Origin: Selaginella moellendorffii
Taxonomy: Eukaryota > Streptophyta > Lycopodiopsida > Selaginellales > Selaginellaceae
Reading direction: 5' to 3'
DNA length: 64,000 nucleotides
NCBI RefSeq assembly: GCF_000143415.4
Contig: NW_003314287.1
Coordinates: forward strand, 1,385,514 to 1,449,513
Made by a program: the position numbers and the translations under genes. The notes beneath the pieces are model-generated. The model ran no database searches. It worked only from the letters and a program-made list of their open reading frames with translations, and was not told the origin of the DNA. This document shows, piece after piece, positions 22,212 through 32,883 of the stretch (position 1 is its first letter; each line of letters opens with the position of its first letter).

Positions 22212-22920
22212 TTGTTCCAGTCAAATCAATGCACACACGCAATCTTTGTTCGATTTCCTTGCGAAAGGTCATGGACTACTAGACTTCCAAACAGTTATAC
22301 CAAAAATGCAGATAAAAGGATTCTAGATAAAATTCCTAGTTTTTACAAGAGAGTATGCAGTCGACTACAGGATTTGCATTCAACAAGCTCTGAAAGGTTG
22401 AGAAGTTCCCCGATGAAATCATCTCCGAACTCGTGGATGATGTTATAAGCTCCCTACAGCCTGAAAACGAGATGCGTCGATCTTTCTTCAGAATTCTGCT
22501 GGCAAGTTTTCTAGATTCTTTCATTATTTTGGAGAATTTGTCGGGGTCGAACTATCTGCGAAGAAATGCGTTTCTTGCACGGGTTTGCAATACTTTTTAC
22601 GTGATGCTTTGTCTCTATGTTACATCTGTGAAGGTAACTATATGTAAGTTTCAACTTTGCCAGAAAGCTTTCTGTAAATTATGAGCACTCCATGTTGAAA
22701 CAAAACTCTTATTTGATCAGCCAAGAGAGAAGGTTTATCTGGGCTTTCCTCAAACCTGTGAAAGACTGCCGCCAAGGGGAGGTCATATACGGAAGAATTG
22801 ACTTGCGTCCAGTCAATCGTGTGGCTGCCGGTCAGAGAGACGTGTGTATAGAGGTCGGCCCCAGCTACAAGGAGCATGTATCAGTTCGAAGTTTCCGAAC
22901 AGGTGCCAATGCTCCCAAAT
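22212..22920 (+). pseudogene. Decayed copy of the Dabb-DUF538 gene pair
   Basis: From 22,212 the sequence matches the Dabb gene at 25,617-26,300: gcacacacgcaatctttgtt here against gcactcacgcaatcttcgtt there, then gttcgatttcctt in both. It is full of indels and stops. From about 22,720 it jumps to a stretch matching the DUF538 gene near 26,860-27,040: the shared words are gtccagtcaa, gtgtggctgccggtcag and gaggtcggccccagctacaa. No open frame covers either domain, so both are dead. The fused order is Dabb then DUF538, as in the live pair, with the middle deleted. Confidence 0.75.
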
Positions 22921-22944
22921 GTTTCAAGATGATAGAACGTAGAA

Positions 22945-23440
22945 ATAAAAGGCTGGCTACACACGACCCAGACAAAGGGAACGATTTGAAGCTAAATAAT
23001 GCGAGAAGAGAGAGGAAACATTACCAGTCGTGATGTGTACCTACAATCTCTTGAATTTCCTCCTGTCCAACAATGAGATCGAGGTTAATGTGCGTGAAAC
23101 CTTATCTTCCATTGTTTTCATACCTCTTCCACCTTGAGCCTCAAAAATGTCACCCCTTACACAGCGTCTTCTGCTTCCTGTCCTAGACAGGAGTGAATCT
23201 CAACCTTAAGTAGCTCGTATTTCTTTTGGCACTTTTACATAAATTGGCATACTCCTCGGACGTGAAGAACACAACGCCAAAGGAGATCGGAGCCAGGCAG
23301 AAGAAGAAAGGAGAAGAGAAATCAATTCATTGGCAAGAAATGAGGGCTTACTAGCTTTGAATGTGTAGCAACTGCTTGTAGTCTTCCGCAGTGGTAGTCG
23401 TTGATCCGGGGATGCCACCGCTGCTTGGATCCTGATGCTT
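22945..23440 (-). pseudogene. Fragment of an unidentified gene (copy A of X-Y fragments)
   Basis: Two blocks that recur elsewhere. The part about 22,945-23,255 matches 35,580-35,870 (shared cttccaccttgagcctcaaa and gatcgaggttaatgtg) and, more weakly, 61,750-61,890. The part 23,256-23,420 is the reverse complement of 35,400-35,540. Read on the minus strand the two blocks form one continuous exon-like run including GVVFFTSEEYANL. Stops and deletions break the frame. The parent gene is not recognised. Confidence 0.55.
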
Positions 23441-23513
23441 TGGAGAGAGATTTCTGGCTTACTGAAATATCTTGTCTTTGAGATTCGATTCTATACAAAC
23501 TATTTGTTTCGTT

Positions 23514-24614
23514 TTATTTTTTCTTCGTCGTGGAGAGTTTCCTCGATTTGGAATGTCGCTGCTGTGACGATTCCCCGCGCGCTGCCTGTGGCCAGTGCCG
23601 CTTGCGCTGGTTTATAAACCAGTTGTTTATCTGCTTTGGTTCCAGCCCGGTGGATTGCGCCAGATTAGACTTTTCGTCCCCCTGTCCAGCACAACGAAGC
23701 AATATGTCAAAGAAAATAAGCAATGGAATGGAAAGGACACATTGAAAGAAACTCACATTGGGATATGGATGATCCTGGTGCTGTGACCACCAGTCCAGCA
23801 GCTGTTGCCTCGCTTCCTTGGGGATTTTTTTCTTCCTTTTCTTCTTGAAGCAGACTCTCTTCATCAGCGTCTTCATCATGAGCTCCTTGTTGCCCGCCAG
23901 TGGATCCAAATCGGTGTCCACCTCTCCAAGATCGGCCTTCTCCATGACCTCGTTCTCGGCTGCCAAAACCAAAGAAAAAACCCAAGAACGAGCGTTAGTT
24001 CCACTCAAAAACTGAGGAAAAAGAGGCGTTCAGCTGAAGTAAAGCCGTACAACCGCCGGGGTCTTTCGTACACAGGCTGTCTATCCTGCAGTAGCAGCAG
24101 CAGCGCTGCTGCTGCTGCTGCTACTGATGAAGATCACGAACGAGTTTCACGCACAGGCAGCACGAGAGAATGGGAAGAAGCGATGACCTGGGTCCCCAAA
24201 TCCGTCGAAGCTGCAACCTGAGATCGAACTATAGCAAAGAAACAAAAAGAAAAACTTTTTTTTGCTCTCACCTTCTGTGCTCGACACGGCTCGTTGTACT
24301 GCAGCTGTCCTGAGATGATCTCGCTATCTGACAGTGAAACGTTGCTGCCGCACCCCGTCGTGTTCCAGTGGAGATGTTCTTGGTGCAGCCCGATGATGTT
24401 GATGCGGGCGGCGACGGCGGTGACGATGTTGTGAATCCCGGCGCGGCCTGCTCTAACATTTCAGCGAGCAGTTCGTGTTCCAGTGGAGATGTTGCCATTG
24501 GCGTGAATGGCGGCGGTGGTGACGGTATAAGTCCCACCGCTGCCTGCTCTAAACCTTGGATGCGCCATTTGTCCACGAAACCTTGCGATTCGCTCATGTT
24601 TGCGAACTCAGCCA
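23514..24614 (-). pseudogene. Truncated KNOX-derived copy retaining the homeodomain
   Basis: Minus-strand relative of the KNOX gene at 32,884-35,125. Exon 1 (from ATG 24614, MAEFANMSES) keeps the Pro-rich N-terminus but loses frame before the KNOX1 motif SLSDSEI, and the rest of KNOX1 is shortened. Exon 2 is cut after about 35 bases and joined to sequence matching the parent's intron 3 (near 33,690), so the whole KNOX2 domain is missing. The ELK segment [13 protein letters not shown] is deleted. The homeodomain is still readable: [20 protein letters not shown], then an intron, then [20 protein letters not shown] and RKRHW. It is probably dead, though a homeodomain-only product is conceivable. 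Confidence 0.8.
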
Positions 24615-25303
24615 TATGATCTTGGGAAACTTGGAGTGGAAGGGTAGCGCGCGGTGAGAAAGCGATGATCTTAGACACATCACCAGTCTTACCTTTGCCC
24701 TCCTCGCACTGCCGTAGGGACTTATCATAGGAAAAGAATGCGGACTGGAAAAACTGTGAGATAAAAAACTTTCTGCAGTATTTCAGAAGAACTATCGAGA
24801 CCGAAAAGGCTCTCTTGATGATTCGCTGAAGAAAAGAACCTAGAGGAGAGAAGTTGTGCTACTGCAAAGACGGTTCAGAAAGACAAGCATCGGTTCTGCA
24901 GAGTGATTCAGAGCTGCAAAACCAACTAGCACACTTGCAGGACGCGGCCCAAGGTATCAAAATCTTAGCCCACGAATTTATCAGCTGCTGCTCGGCGTTT
25001 GCCAAATAAAAAGAGAAGGATCAATCGCTTGGCCTCCCCCTTGAAGGCTTATATGCAGTGATTGACTCAGCAGTCAAGTCCTCCACAAATTGCTCTCCTC
25101 TCGATTCTTCTCGAGGTTTTTCTTTTGCTCCAAAACCCATAATCCAATGGACAGTGACACCGCCACGTCACTCAACATTAAGGATTTGCCAAAATAGAAA
25201 AATTAAATAAGGTTGGGAAGGGTCGTATACTACAAGCTTACACCACCTCTTAAAGTCATGCCTAGGGAATTAGGGCAAGCGATTTTCTGTAAAAACTTAG
25301 GTC
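24615..25303. other. Flank of the KNOX pseudogene and spacer
   Basis: About 24,930-25,010 is similar to the reverse complement of 32,440-32,530, the region upstream of the intact KNOX gene, so the duplication included the promoter side. The rest shows no gene. Confidence 0.5.
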
Positions 25304-26455
25304 ATGCAAAGAGAAATGGAGGGCTCTGACCCCGACTCGCAAATCGTTGCTCCGGAAGGAATGAGGTGTAGTTTTACATTTCGCTAGAACATAGAAAGAG
25401 TTTCCACTTTGATTTGTAGCGTCGTGGTGGAGCATCCGGTGATTTTCAAGATGCCTCGCCTCCAAAATGACAAGGAGCGCGAGGAAGTTATCCTTGGGTG
25501 TCTCTACGAGCTCAAGGGAAAGTTCCCAGATCTGATAACACTCTCTACAGGTTTCCGTGAAAACAATGTAATGTATATCATGTTTCCACTCTTTCCAGGC
25601 CGACTGCTCAAAGAAATCGATGGATGCACTCACGCAATCTTCGTTCGATTTCCTTCTCGAAAGGCTCTCATCGACTACTACACCTCCGAGCAGCTTATGG
25701 AAGTTATACAGAAGATGCTACCATCCCTTTCGGTGAGCTCGTAAAATTCCAGAGATTTCTTACCTTTTACTGTGACTAATTCAGGGGGAGTATACAGTGG
25801 ACTACAGTGGGTTTGCATTCAACGATCTCGTAAAGGTTTTTAAATCCCGAGGAATTTTTTTTTCCTTGCGAATTTTTTTATAATGTCTCTTGCTCTACAG
25901 GAACACGAAAACAGTGTTGTCCATATAACATTCTGGAAGTTCGCCGATGAAATCACCTCTGAAGCTGTGGAGGATGTTATGAGCTCTCTCTACAGCCTGA
26001 AAAACGAGATGCCGTCGATCGTTCTACAGATTTCTGCTGGCAAGTTTTCTAGAATTTTTTTTCTATGACTAATTTTTTGGAGAATTTTTCAGGTTCGAAC
26101 AACTATCTGCGGGACAAGGCCTTTTCTCATGCGTTTGTTGCACGACTTGCCTCAGGTTTCCAAATTCCTTAGAAGGTTTTTAGAATGCTCACTGAAAAAC
26201 TATTTCGTTTCTGCAGAAAATACCGTGGAAGGGTTCTATTCTCACCCTGCGTACGTGAAGGTAAGTTCATGCAAGTTTCAACTTAGCTTAAAAGATTTCT
26301 GTGTAGATTATGGAGGAGAAGATCCAGCCTCATTGCAAGCGAATTCTTTCGGCCGATTTTACTCCATACTCTCCACCCTTGGCAGGGTAAAACCAAAATT
26401 TTTAACTCAGTTTTTTCCCGTGATTCTAGTTTTTTCTTCCAGGCCTCGACTTTGA
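25304..26455 (+). CDS. Double Dabb (stress-responsive alpha-beta barrel) domain protein
   Basis: Predicted start ATG 25304 (MQREMEGSDPDSQ). Exon 1 joins in phase to the exon beginning at the acceptor near 25420. The first Dabb domain is VVVEHPVIFKMPRLQNDKER, then LGCLYELKGKFPDLITLSTG and ATHAIFVRFPSRKAL-like CTHAIFVRFPSRKALIDYYT. The second, in later exons, begins HENSVVHITFWKFADEITSE, then LYSLKNEMPSIVLQISAG and HAFVARLASENTVEGFYSHP. The two-domain layout matches plant UP3-type Dabb proteins, small dimeric stress-induced proteins of unclear chemistry. The last exon is uncertain: with the GT donor near 26,388 the protein ends PRL at 26,455. Confidence 0.75.
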
Positions 26456-26619
26456 CGAATCCAACATTTTGGAGTTCGATTTGCATTTACTTGCTGTAAT
26501 CGACTCAGCTAGTGCATGCTACTTGTCCTCCATGCAAAGACACAGTTCCCTTCTATAAAATCTTATGGATTCCCAAGAGAAGGAAAAGAGAGAAGATCAT
26601 CGATCAATCTATCGCTGCC

Positions 26620-27072
26620 ATGGCTTCTTTCTCCTTGTTCCTCTCGCTTCTCTTTGGGCTTTCTTCTCTAGCGGCAGCCTTTCACAGGTTTGAGGATTCG
26701 GGCGCCTCGGCCATCGATTCCGCCAGAATGATGCTCCGGAAATACAATCTTCCGGAAGAGCTCTTCCCAGTTTCTCTCGTCACACACTTTTCTTTCGACA
26801 AGGAGGATCGCGCCTTCCACATGAGATTCGAGACATCGTGCTATGTCAAGGTGAGCGACGAGTACCTGTGGTACGGCGAGGAGGTCAACGGAAGGGTCAT
26901 GTACGGACGGATGGAAGACTTGACCGGCGTCCAGTCAAAGGTCCTCCTCGTGTGGCTGCCGGTCAGGGAGCTCCGTGGACGACGCGGAGAGCGGCTACGT
27001 GTACTTGGACGTGGGCCCCATCTACAAGAAGCTGTCCGCGTCAGCATTCCAGTCTCCGCTCCCATGTCATAA
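26620..27072 (+). pseudogene. DUF538 secreted protein gene with a frameshift
   Basis: ATG 26620 opens a signal peptide (MASFSLFLSLLFGLSSLAAA) and a DUF538 domain: ARMMLRKYNLPEELFPVSLV, HFSFDKEDRAFHMRFETSCY, VKVSDEYLWYGEEVNG, YGRMEDLTGVQSKVLLVWLP. After VREL near 26,976 the reading frame is wrong. The family continuation VDDAESGYVYLDVGPIYKKL is in another frame, which runs on to TGA near 27,098. Compared with the intact paralogue at 51.2 kb, two bases are missing at this point. The frame shown ends at 27072 with an unrelated Arg-rich tail. A TATA box (tataaaa) lies near 26,554. Sequencing error is the alternative. DUF538 proteins are secreted; function is poorly known. Confidence 0.7.
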
Positions 27073-28436
27073 CGACGACGCGGGCGCACTCGTCTCGTGA
27101 GATTTAAAGCTGTTGTGAAATAAATACCATCGTGGCCGTTGGTTTTGAAACACAATCATTTCATAGCATGGCTATGTGGTGTGATCGATCACCTTGATCA
27201 TTCTCTGTACTAAGTCTTGTAGGGTTTCTCGGATCCGGTGGGATTTCTATCAAAATGCGGGCTCTGTGCGATCCCGGCGATGGCTGCATTGGATTCTTGG
27301 TGTAGATTTGGCATTCGTCGCTGGATTGGATGATCCGCGGCGGCAAAGGTAATCACACAAGCCTTCCCGATGTGAATCCGATGGATATTTCACGAAGAAT
27401 TAACGAGTTCTTGCGAGAGAATGGAGTTTCAGGCCTCGGCCTGATTCACGCAAGCTGTCTCCAAACGTCCAGAGAGCGCTATGCAACACAGGGATCAATC
27501 TTCACCATTTTGTCTCGGGTAAGAACACAATTCTTGGAAGCCTGGCTCGTGCGTTGCTGAATCTTTGCTTGATGCAGTGACGAGCATCACTGGGACAGGG
27601 TCGCGCAAAGCTCTCCGAAGGAATCGAAGAGTTTGGCTGGCTCGAGAAGAAAGAACTACCATGGTCGACCATTTATCCGCGGCGCCTTGACAACTTTGAG
27701 GAGCGAGATGGTACCGTCAACCGAGGAGAACTTCTACAGGTGCATCGTCAGCAGTACCGTGGTAACCTTCAACCTTCGAGAGGCCCTTAACAATGGTGTC
27801 AGCTGCGGTGATCTCAGGCTGACACACTTCGCCAGTGGCACGATGAAACTTTACATTCCCACCGACGAACAGCCTTGGTATTTCATCAGCACTGCCGACT
27901 ATCGAGAGTATGGACCACAAGTCTGGGATGACCTGCGCAACTTTCTGAGCAGCAATTGGGTACCATTGTCTTTCAGAGGAGTGATTTTCGAAGGAAGCCA
28001 TGCTCGGAGCTCTTTCATGACATCCTCTCGCGGGAGAAATGTTGCTACCGAGGAATGCAGCAAGCTCTTGAAAGTTCCCCGTTGAAAGTGGAACGTCTGC
28101 GAACTGTCTGATGGCTAGAGCGGTTTCATAGCTGGAAATCACCGCCGAGCGACATTAGAAACAGTTCTACTGGAGATGAAAGAGAAGCTTACATGTTTGC
28201 AGACTTTAGGAGATCACTAAGCTCAAGAACGATTTCGAGAAAGAACGCGGTATCAACGTTGGATTATCACACTCTGGAAGGCCCTTGTAAGACGATTTCC
28301 AGAACTCCGCTCCACCAAGATGTATCCAAACTAAAACTAAGTAAGATACTGTATGGTACCAACTTTTTCTTTCGTAAAAATATTTCAATCGCCAGACTTT
28401 TTTAGGGCTTGGGCATTAGACTAGGGTTTTTGCGCG
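27073..28436 (+). other. Stretch with unrecognised open frames ahead of UBA3
   Basis: Contains exon-like frames near 27,330-27,520 (DISRRINEFLRENGVSGLGL) and 27,600-28,085 (FYRCIVSSTVVTFNLREALN in one frame, KLSEGIEEFGWLEKKELPWS in another). A donor at about 27,519 and several acceptors are possible, but no single spliced frame joins them without stops that I can find. A decayed or unusual gene is likely. A telo-box (ctagggtttttg) at about 28,421 belongs to UBA3. Confidence 0.4.
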
Positions 28437-30172
28437 ATGGAAGCGCGATGGCGGGACATCGATTTTCTCCTCCAGCGCCCTGGGAAGCTCGTCAGTGACG
28501 GATTCGAGCCGGGTCCAGAGGTATGCAGCGCTGCGCGCAGTGTGTGCTTGGTGATAGGCAGCTCTCTTTCTCTGCAGCTCAGGGAATTCCTTCGCGACTT
28601 CAAAATTCTGGTGATAGGCGCCGGCGGCCTCGGCTGCGAGATGCTCAAGGATCTTGCGCTCTCCGGCTTTGGAAATATCGACGTGATCGACATGGATACG
28701 ATCGATGTCTCCAATCTCAACCGGCAATTTCTATTCAGGTGTGTGACAAAAACCATGCCAAACGAGAGTGAGCTTATATGTTCTTTCTTTGGTTTCGGGC
28801 AGAATGCACGATGTGGGAAAGCCAAAGGCTCAAGTTGCCGCCGAGAAGATTATGCAGCGTATCAAAGGTGTCACCGTGACTCCACACTACGGTCGGATTG
28901 AGGACAAAGACATTGAGTTCTACCGAGAGTTTCAGCTTATAGTTCTTGGTTTGGATTCACTGGAAGCTCGGAGCTACATCAACTCCATTGCCTGCAGCTT
29001 TTTGGGTAAAACTTCGTGTTTATTGTTTCAGGTCGTGACTTTTATTTCTACTTTTCGCACAGAGTACAACGAAGATGGCGAGCTCGACATGTCAACTATC
29101 AAACCAATGGTTGATGGTGGAACGGAGGGCTTCAAGGGCCATGCCCGAGTGATACTGCCGGGATTCACGCCGTGTTTCCATTGTACTCTCTGGCTATTTC
29201 CGCCACAGGTCACTTATCCGCTCTGTACACTAGCTGAGACCCCTCGGTCTCCAGCTCATTGCATCGAGTACGTTCACCTCATACAATGGGGTCAGGTATG
29301 AGTCACGTTTTTGGCTCATAGATTTTTCATGTTCTTATTGACAGGATCGAGAAGGCGAGTCTTTTAATCCTGACAACCCGGAACATATGACGTGGATGTA
29401 CGAGCAGGTGCTCATCTTCTACTTTTCTCTGTCATTGCCTTACTTGTTCTTTATCTTAGGCATTGAAACGCGCTGAGCAGTTTAACATCAGCGGTGTGAC
29501 TTACTCGCTGACACAGGTGCTGCGTGTCACTTTAAACTTTGTCCGGTTTTAATAGTATTCTTGACAGGGCGTTGTTAAGAACATCATACCTGCAATCGCT
29601 TCGACTAATGCCATTGTTTCGGCCATTTGCTCCCTTGAAGCGCTCAAACTGGCAACGATGTGCAGTAAAGGCCTTGACAACTATATGATGTACGTCATGT
29701 GGGCTTTTCTTTCTTTGTTTCAATGCTACCATCGTGTAGGTACTCTGGAACTCAGGGTGTTTACACCCACACGGTCTCCTATGAGAAGGATTCAAGCTGT
29801 ATGGTTTGCAGTCCGGGAGTCCCTGTTGAAGTTGATGGTTCTATTACTCTGCAGGAGGTAGTCTATCTAGAAAAGCATGCAGACAAGTTATTTGACTTTT
29901 TTCTTTCTTCTCTTGTGCAGTTCATTGACATGCTGCTCCTGGACGCGAGGTTTAAGGATAAGCTATCCAAGCCCAGTGTTTCCTTCCAAGGAACCAATCT
30001 CTACATGCAGGCGCCACCGGTGCTGGAAGAGATGACACGACCAAACTTGCAGTCGTCGCTTCTCTCCTTAATGGGGTCAAAAGGCGTACTGAACGTTAAT
30101 GACCGAAAGCTGGCAGGCGTCCTCCGCGTCCAGGTTGCCTTCAGAAACGTTGCGACGCCCATGGCGGTGTGA
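28437..30172 (+). CDS. UBA3: NEDD8-activating enzyme E1 catalytic subunit (UBA3/ECR1)
   Basis: About ten exons from ATG 28437 to TGA 30172. The adenylation domain shows [20 protein letters not shown], then [20 protein letters not shown] and [14 protein letters not shown]. Zinc ligands are the CxxC pairs in GFTPCFHC and SSCMVCSPG. The catalytic Cys is in [12 protein letters not shown], followed by [15 protein letters not shown]. The C-terminal ubiquitin-fold domain (about [18 protein letters not shown]) recruits the NEDD8 E2. With AXR1-type APPBP1 it activates NEDD8/RUB for cullin modification, which controls auxin and other SCF pathways in plants. Introns are about 60 bases. Confidence 0.93.
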
Positions 30173-30749
30173 GGCCGGCCGGATTAGCATGTAAAGAGGT
30201 AAACCCGGTGGTAAACAAGCTGGGAGGCTCTGTTTTTTTTTGCTTTTTTGCGTTTTCTCTCTATAGATTTCCAGTGCTTCAAGCTGACCGCGTGCAGTGC
30301 ATTGATCGATTAAAAAGCGGCACGAAACGAGAGCAGCAGCCAGTGCCGTGGAGTCCGTATCCTCTAAACACTCCCAGGGGAGGAGAAAAGAAGTGTAGAC
30401 TGTTTAGAGTCTGGAGGCACGTGAACTCTTGTTGGGAATGGAGAAAGCGAGAAGCGAGCAGCTCCCATTGGTCGTCTGGAGGTACATTTTTATTCACGCC
30501 TGTCTTAAGTGACTAACTGGCGTTGATCGCTTTCTTTATGTGTTTTTGCTGGCTTCTCAGGTAACAGGAGAGTCAATGTGTAATAAGTTCAGCCGACGAG
30601 CTCGCCCGCTCGCTCCACCTTCCTGAAGGGATTCTTCGCAGTCCTCTGGATGGACGAGAATGGAGACGCATCGCGAGTCGCGAGAGAACCAAGCGCGGTG
30701 GTGGAAAGTCCAAAAACTTCGGTACGGTTTCCATGTGCATTTCCTGCGG

Positions 30750-30759
30750 TAGCAGCAGC

Positions 30760-30799
<40 letters not shown>

Positions 30800-30801
30800 G
30801 A
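30750..30801 (+). repeat. (CAG)n trinucleotide cluster
   Basis: About fifteen CAG/CGG units with few interruptions, followed by shorter CAG runs to about 30,875. All frames are free of stops across it, producing Ser, Ala or Gln runs, but no start or flanking domain supports coding. Confidence 0.8.
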
Positions 30802-32204
30802 ACAGTAAGCAGCTGTTTTTGGTTTTGGAGAAAAAAAGGCAGGTTCAGCAGTAGCAGCGGCAGCGGCAGCAGTCAAAGTGCTCGTTGGGAAGTGTCAAAT
30901 CGCTTGCTACAGGGAAGGAAGGCTTCTTTCCTTTTTCTTTTCACTTTTTCTTTCCCAGTGCCCATCTCTGGGGGAAAGCTTGATCACCAAATTCCAATGA
31001 GATATACAATAGGAATTGGAAGAAGAAAGAAAGGTATCTGTGCTGGAGGGCCACATCTTATTGCTCCATAGCTGTATTTTATAAAAGTCCACCACCATTT
31101 ATACGAAATGTGCCATGGAACTTTCTCATTGATAGATCATGGAATCACGGCCCCCCTGATTTTTAATCACACACCGTTCTCTTTATTGCAACATTCCTCG
31201 CTAGGTTATATCTGCTTTTCAAAGGGTTTTCAAATACTTGAAGTATTTTCTGTTTTGATGTGGTCGAGAAATTGGATGATGCAATGAAAATTGGCTTCCG
31301 TTGCACCCACTTTCGTGTGCCCTGCGTTCCAATCGCTTTCGTGTGCGGAAGAAAAAGGAAACAAAAGTATTAAACAATTGGAAATATCTAGCGAGAACGC
31401 AAGAGGCCAAACGCATTGCATTTTTTCTTTTTGTTGGCACCCACCGTATTGATGAAATTGCAGGAGGGCTAAAACCATGGGATGGGATCAAACGAAAACT
31501 ACCACTATCTCTATCTCATACATCCACAGAAAGGGGCCAGCACAGAGAAATGTTAGAAAAATAGGATACACTTCTTAAGCTCCTGGCCAACTTGCGCTCG
31601 GGCAACATGGCTGACCAAATGTTGAACAACAATGCCGTATACGGAAAACAAAAAGGAAAAAGAAAAGTTTAAATTAAGAAAAAAGATGGCGCTTTCAAAG
31701 TACAGTAAGTATAAGAAAATCTTCATTGAAATCGGGGTAAAACCATCAAGCACCCAAATGCCCCCTTGTGGCAAACCATGGGTTTGAACTGGGCCCCTTC
31801 CGTACGGGTCTAGGTGGTGGAAGAGAAGAGGGGCCCAAAAAAACGTCAACGTAAGCGAATGTTGGCTGACGCAAGCGGGGGCCGTCCGTACGCTTGGGTC
31901 CGTGTTTTACCGCAGGTGAAAGCTTAAAAGGAACAAGCGCGGCGTGGCGGCGTCGCTGTCCGTCGGATTAAGCCCCCAAGGTAAATATAGGGAGAAAGAA
32001 GTTACCACGTAAATTTTCTCGGAATAAAACATTAATTGAAGCGGAGGTGGAGATTGTGTCAGCAATGCCCGGGCTTTTCCTTAAGCCGTCAACTTTGGCA
32101 AAATCTCTCCCGAAGCAGACAGACAAGCAAAAGACTCTATAAAAAACGAAGCTGGATTAGCGTGTTTAAAGCATTTTTCTTTCTAGACTCTCTCTCTTTC
32201 CCGA

Positions 32205-32209
<5 letters not shown>

Positions 32210-32236
<27 letters not shown>
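32210..32236 (+). repeat. (CT)n microsatellite upstream of KNOX
   Basis: Uninterrupted TC run of about thirteen units, 650 bases before the KNOX ATG. CT runs are frequent in plant 5' leaders. Confidence 0.8.
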
Positions 32237-32883
32237 AGAGACACGCGAGCGGCGAGCGAGACCCTCTCTCTCTTGGATCATTGGATGGATGGAGCAGAAG
32301 CGCAAGCCCAGCAAGCACAAAACACCGGGCGAAGAATCGCAAGGGGAGGAACAGGAATTTGTGGAGGACGAGACTGCCGAGATTTTCTAGTCCAGCACTG
32401 CTTATAAGTTCTTCTTTGATCAAGGGGGACGCCAAGATATCGATCCCGTTTCATACGCGGAGCCGCAGCTGATAAATTCATGGGCTATGATTTTCATAAC
32501 TTGGGTCCGCGTGTGGTCCGCGTCTACTGCAAGCGTGCTACTTGGGTTTGCAGCTCTGGATCGACGCGGTGGTGAATCGCGAAGTCTTTGATCCGTAGCA
32601 CCTAGAGTCTTACAAAAGGTAGAGAGGCTCTTTTCTTCAGCAGCAGCGGAGAATCGAGCCATCCCCGGAGCCATTCGTTTCCGGTGTGTGTTGCGGTCAC
32701 TGCAGAAGCTTTGCTCACACAATTCCAGTCGAGGGTCGCATTCTTTTCCTGATAAGTCTCCACAGAAAGTTACACACTGGGAGGAGGGCAAAGGATAAGA
32801 CCGGTTACGTGCCTAAGATCATCGCTTCTCTCCCCTAAGATCACCACAGTTTTACTTCCAAGTTTCTCTAGTTTTCCAAGATC

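Larger units (their letters stand above)
30173..32883. other. Long gene-poor stretch and upstream region of KNOX
   Basis: No supported gene in 2.7 kb. It holds a CAG-type cluster (30,750-30,870), scattered AT-rich spacer, and, from about 32,030, what looks like the KNOX promoter and leader. A CT microsatellite (32,210-32,236) lies in that leader. The segment 32,440-32,530 is also found beside the KNOX pseudogene in inverted orientation. Confidence 0.5.
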
